Source: Lichenicoccus sp964247695
GTDB taxonomy: Bacteria; Pseudomonadota; Alphaproteobacteria; Acetobacterales; Acetobacteraceae
Assembly: GCA_964247695.1 (NCBI GenBank)
Contig: CAXTVI010000016.1
Coordinates: forward strand, 25,602-89,601
Length of the DNA: 64,000 nucleotides
Direction: 5' to 3'
Shown: in pieces, positions 61,618 through 64,000 of the stretch
Layout: every line of letters starts with the position of its first letter
Numbering within the stretch: position 1 is the first letter of the stretch
Program-made: the position numbers and the translations under genes
Notes under the pieces: model-generated
What the model saw: only the letters and a program-made list of their open reading frames with translations
What the model was told of the DNA's origin: nothing
Database searches by the model: none

Positions 61618-62492
61618 TGGCGATCCTCATCGACGCCGGCACGCGCGTCATCACCCAGGGCTTCACCGGCGCCCAGGGCACCTTCCATGCCGAGCAGGCA
61701 ATCGCCTACGGCACCAAGATGGTCGGCGGCACCACGCCTGGCAAAGGCGGCCAGACGCATCTCGGCCTGCCGGTGTTCGACACCGTGATCGAGGCGCGCG
61801 AGAAGACCGGGGCCACCGCCTCGGTGATCTACGTGCCGCCGCCGTTCGCGGCCGACGCCATCCTCGAGGCGATCGACGCCGAGATCCCGCTGATCGTCTG
61901 CATCACCGAGGGCATCCCGGTGCTGGACATGATCCGCGTGCGCGGCGCGCTGCTGCGTTCGAAGAGCCTGCTGGTCGGACCGAACTGCCCGGGCGTTATC
62001 ACCCCGGACGCCTGCAAGATCGGCATCATGCCGGGGCACATCCATCGCCGCGGCAAGGTCGGCATCGTGTCGCGCTCCGGCACGCTGACCTACGAGGCGG
62101 TGGCGCAGACCACGGCGGTCGGGCTGGGCCAGTCCACCTGCGTCGGCATCGGCGGCGACCCGGTGAAGGGGCTCGACTTCATCGAGGTGCTGGAGATGTT
62201 CCTCGGTGACCCGGAGACGGAGTCGATCGTGATGATCGGGGAGATCGGCGGCGCGTCCGAGATCGACGCGGCGCACTTCCTGAAGGACAACAAGGTCAAG
62301 AAGCCGACCATCGGCTTCATCGCCGGCGCCACTGCCCCACCGGGACGCCGCATGGGTCATGCGGGTGCCGTGATCACCGGCGGCAACGACACCGCGGCGG
62401 CGAAGATCGAGGCCCTGGAAAGTGCCGGCGTCCGGGTGGCCCCCTCGCCGGCGGTGCTAGGCCCGACCCTGCTCGAAGCCATCCGCGGCTGA
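61617..62492 (+). CDS. sucD: Succinyl-CoA synthetase alpha subunit
   Basis: CoA-binding subunit of 291 residues. TQGFTGAQGTFHAEQAI opens the CoA site, VGPNCPGVITPDACKIGIMPG and GIVSRSGTLTYEAVAQT follow, and the phosphorylated His lies in PPGRRMGHAGAVI. Translationally coupled to sucC. A sizeable part of it is echoed by a decayed copy 1 kb downstream. Confidence 0.98.
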   Translation: MAILIDAGTRVITQGFTGAQGTFHAEQAIAYGTKMVGGTTPGKGGQTHLGLPVFDTVIEAREKTGATASVIYVPPPFAADAILEAIDAEIPLIVCITEGIPVLDMIRVRGALLRSKSLLVGPNCPGVITPDACKIGIMPGHIHRRGKVGIVSRSGTLTYEAVAQTTAVGLGQSTCVGIGGDPVKGLDFIEVLEMFLGDPETESIVMIGEIGGASEIDAAHFLKDNKVKKPTIGFIAGATAPPGRRMGHAGAVITGGNDTAAAKIEALESAGVRVAPSPAVLGPTLLEAIRG

Positions 62493-62510
62493 GGCGAGGC
62501 TGCAGCCTGG

Positions 62511-62542
62511 AAAGGCCCCGCTTGCTGGCGGGTGGGGCCTTT
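62511..62542 (+). terminator. Terminator after sucCD
   Basis: AAAGGCCCC pairs perfectly with GGGGCCTTT over a 14-base loop, 18 bases after the sucD stop. The stem's own TTT and the following TG give little U tract. Confidence 0.85.
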
Positions 62543-62601
62543 GCCGTGTCATGCGGATAACGGTCTCGAGCACAGCGCCGGCCTGACCGACGGAGAACCG
62601 G

Positions 62602-63471
62602 TTGCGACTGACCCTGAACCGGCGGCATTTCGGCATTGGCAGCATCGCGCTAGCGGTCTCGCCTGCAGCGTCGGCACGCGCCACCGCGACGGGCGAGACG
62701 TTCGCTTCGATCGAGCGCCGTCATGGCGGCAGGCTCGGTGTCATGGCCATGCAAGCCGGATCGGAACGGATCCTGGCGCATCGCGCCGATGAGCGGTTTC
62801 TCCTCGCGAGCACCTTCAAGGGCCCGCTTGCCGGAATGGTGCTCGCCCGCGTCGACGCCGGCACCGACGCTCTCGACCGGCCGGTTCGATACGGTCGCGG
62901 CGATCTGCTGCCCGCCGCACCGGTCACGACCGCCCATGTGTCTGCGGGCATGCTTACCGTCGGCGAACTGACCGCGGCGATCCTCGAGCACAGCGACAAC
63001 ACAGCCGCCAACCTGCTGCTTCGTCGGGTCGGCGGTCCGCGGGCGCTCACCGCGTGGCTGCGCGGGATCGGCGACGGCGTGACCAGCATCGATCGATACG
63101 AGCTGATCGGCGGCTGGTCCGGCATGGAGGATACGACCACGCCACGCGCCATGGCCGCGACGGCAGCGCGCATCAGCCTCGGTTCGGTCCTGCGCCCCTC
63201 GACGCGCGCGCTCAACAACCGCTGGATGGCCGGCAACGTGGTCGGTCGGCAACGCCTGCGCGGTGCCTTTGCGGCTGCATGGCCGGCACTTGATCGGACC
63301 GGCACCGCCGACGCCGTGCGCAACGACTACGCGATCGTGTTCCCGCCGGAGCGCCCGCCGCTGGTGATCGCCGCCTACTACGAGAAGGCCGCCATGGCGC
63401 CCGACAAGGGTGAAGCGGTCTTGCGCGAGGTCGGCGCCGCGGTTGCAGGCTGGGCGCGGGTGGCCAGATGA
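62602..63471 (+). CDS. Class A beta-lactamase with Tat-like signal and RTG motif
   Basis: Periplasmic serine beta-lactamase, 289 residues, from the TTG at 62602 (GGAG six bases ahead). NRRHFGIG is a twin-arginine-type export signal. The active-site serine is in STFK (70-73), SDN is at 131-133, and the general-base Glu is in DRYELIGG (167); Gly replaces the usual Asn after it, as in GES-1. The KTG triad reads RTG (232-234), a form known in carbenicillinases such as PSE/CARB. All catalytic residues are present, so hydrolysis of penicillins is plausible; actual spectrum is unknown. Confidence 0.9.
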   Translation: MRLTLNRRHFGIGSIALAVSPAASARATATGETFASIERRHGGRLGVMAMQAGSERILAHRADERFLLASTFKGPLAGMVLARVDAGTDALDRPVRYGRGDLLPAAPVTTAHVSAGMLTVGELTAAILEHSDNTAANLLLRRVGGPRALTAWLRGIGDGVTSIDRYELIGGWSGMEDTTTPRAMAATAARISLGSVLRPSTRALNNRWMAGNVVGRQRLRGAFAAAWPALDRTGTADAVRNDYAIVFPPERPPLVIAAYYEKAAMAPDKGEAVLREVGAAVAGWARVAR

Positions 63472-63500
63472 GGCACGGCTGCAGGGTCCCGGCGTTCGGT

Positions 63501-63572
63501 TTCGGCCAGTCCGCCCGCGTCGGCATCGGCGGCGACCCGCACCCGGACGTGATCGTGATGATCGGCGAGTGG
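63501..63572 (+). pseudogene. Decayed fragment of sucD
   Basis: Reads FGQSARVGIGGDP then HPDVIVMIGEW, matching the sucD segment GLGQSTCVGIGGDP...ESIVMIGEI with an internal deletion of about twenty residues. A 22-base stretch (GCGTCGGCATCGG + CGGCGACCC) is identical to sucD near 62140. It has no start and soon reaches a stop. Confidence 0.75.
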
Positions 63573-63853
63573 ACCTTGGGAACCGCGACAGGGCCGTAGG
63601 ATCGGCTGACTGCCAATCAGGGCAGATGCCGTTTTGTCTCCGATACCAGGCTGAAAGCCTGTCAGGCTCTTCCGGGCGGAAGAAGAAACAGCCGAAACCT
63701 TCTGCTGGCGTGGCTGGGTTCTCGCGGTGTCTCTCAGCAGCGATCACAGCCGGTCGCTGTCCGCTGTCCATCGCGAAGCCGGACGCCGCGCTTCAACCGG
63801 AGCGGCACCTGTGGCAGAAGCCCGCTACTGGATCGGATGGAGGATCGTGGATC
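63573..63853. other. Non-coding space before bioB
   Basis: I see no gene in these 281 bases. They should contain the bioB promoter; no birA-type operator is recognisable to me. Confidence 0.45.
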
Positions 63854-64000
63854 ATGCCGGATGGTGGATCAGGGCGCCCGGCCCTCGCGGCGGAACTCCG
63901 TCACGACTGGACCCGCGACGAGGTGGCAGGGCTGATCGCGCTGCCGTTCCCGGAGTTGCTGTTCCGGGCGCAGACGGTGCATCGCGCGCATTTCGATCCC
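63854..64000 (+). CDS. bioB: Biotin synthase, N-terminal part (runs off window)
   Basis: The ATG at 63854 opens 49 codons to the window edge. LRHDWTRDEVAGLIALPFPELLFRAQTVHRAHFDP is the N-terminal region of BioB, ahead of the radical SAM CX3CX2C cluster that must lie just outside. BioB inserts sulfur into dethiobiotin. No other bio gene is visible here. Confidence 0.88.
   Translation, partial: MPDGGSGRPALAAELRHDWTRDEVAGLIALPFPELLFRAQTVHRAHFDP

Noticed and set aside
63212..63616. Minus-strand frame of 134 codons after the beta-lactamase
   Set aside because: It is the antisense of the beta-lactamase end and the sucD scrap; the same antisense peptide occurs opposite real sucD.

Overview
The window is GC-rich (roughly 70% by eye), densely coded DNA from an alphaproteobacterium. 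Acetobacteraceae/Rhodospirillales fits best. The grounds are the fabD-fabG-acpP-fabF-mltG order, a Tat-exported glucose-fructose-oxidoreductase-like enzyme, an MmcB-type DNA repair protein and a D-tartrate dehydratase close to the rhizobial enzyme. I see no rRNA, tRNA, CRISPR array, insertion sequence, integrase or phage gene. It reads as chromosome with patches of gene decay.

Layout. 1-3.7 kb: an iron operon on the minus strand (beta-propeller protein, DyP peroxidase, FbpA-like iron-binding protein) behind a near-perfect Fur box. 3.7-13.6 kb: a sedolisin protease, an FAD dehydrogenase, a His-rich zinc/cobalt exporter, a PfkB kinase, a radical SAM protein and a PAS-GGDEF-EAL protein. 13.6-22.4 kb: ten minus-strand genes with overlaps or tiny gaps, running from two cysteine desulfurases through ferredoxin, mnmA, a GST, a glycosyltransferase and an O-antigen-ligase-like protein to a CobW GTPase and a WD40 protein. 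22.9-28.5 kb: an alpha/beta hydrolase, a D-tartrate module (LysR regulator divergent from tarD plus a DctA-type symporter) and tyrS. 28.5-36.6 kb: an Rrf2 regulator, MmcB, an inositol-phosphatase-like enzyme, a SYLF protein, a PRISE-like reductase, a methyltransferase, a frameshifted AraC remnant, a Gfo-like oxidoreductase and an SDR. 36.4-41.9 kb: the fatty-acid synthesis operon with mltG and a second SDR. 42.1-48.7 kb: a heme oxygenase, a type-B carboxylesterase and gcvT-gcvP under a tandem glycine riboswitch, without gcvH. 48.8-57.6 kb: two methyltransferases, an OGFr-like protein, a GH16 secreted protein interrupted by a 100-N gap, a low-GC intergenic stretch, a YdcF protein, a betaine-binding-like protein and MntH. 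57.7-64 kb: MntR, a patch of pseudogene debris, a ferritin-like protein, sucC-sucD, a class A beta-lactamase, a sucD fragment and the start of bioB.

Together the genes show metal management (Fur-type iron uptake, mntH/mntR, CDF, CobW, heme oxygenase), sulfur transfer to tRNA, envelope and polysaccharide work, and core carbon metabolism. The least explained parts are the OGFr-like gene behind a large hairpin, the signal-less betaine-binding protein joined to a methyltransferase, and the short-repeat N-termini of the YdcF protein and MntR. The N gap is very probably an assembly artefact: the 55 bp on its two sides are identical, and removing one copy plus the Ns restores an open frame.
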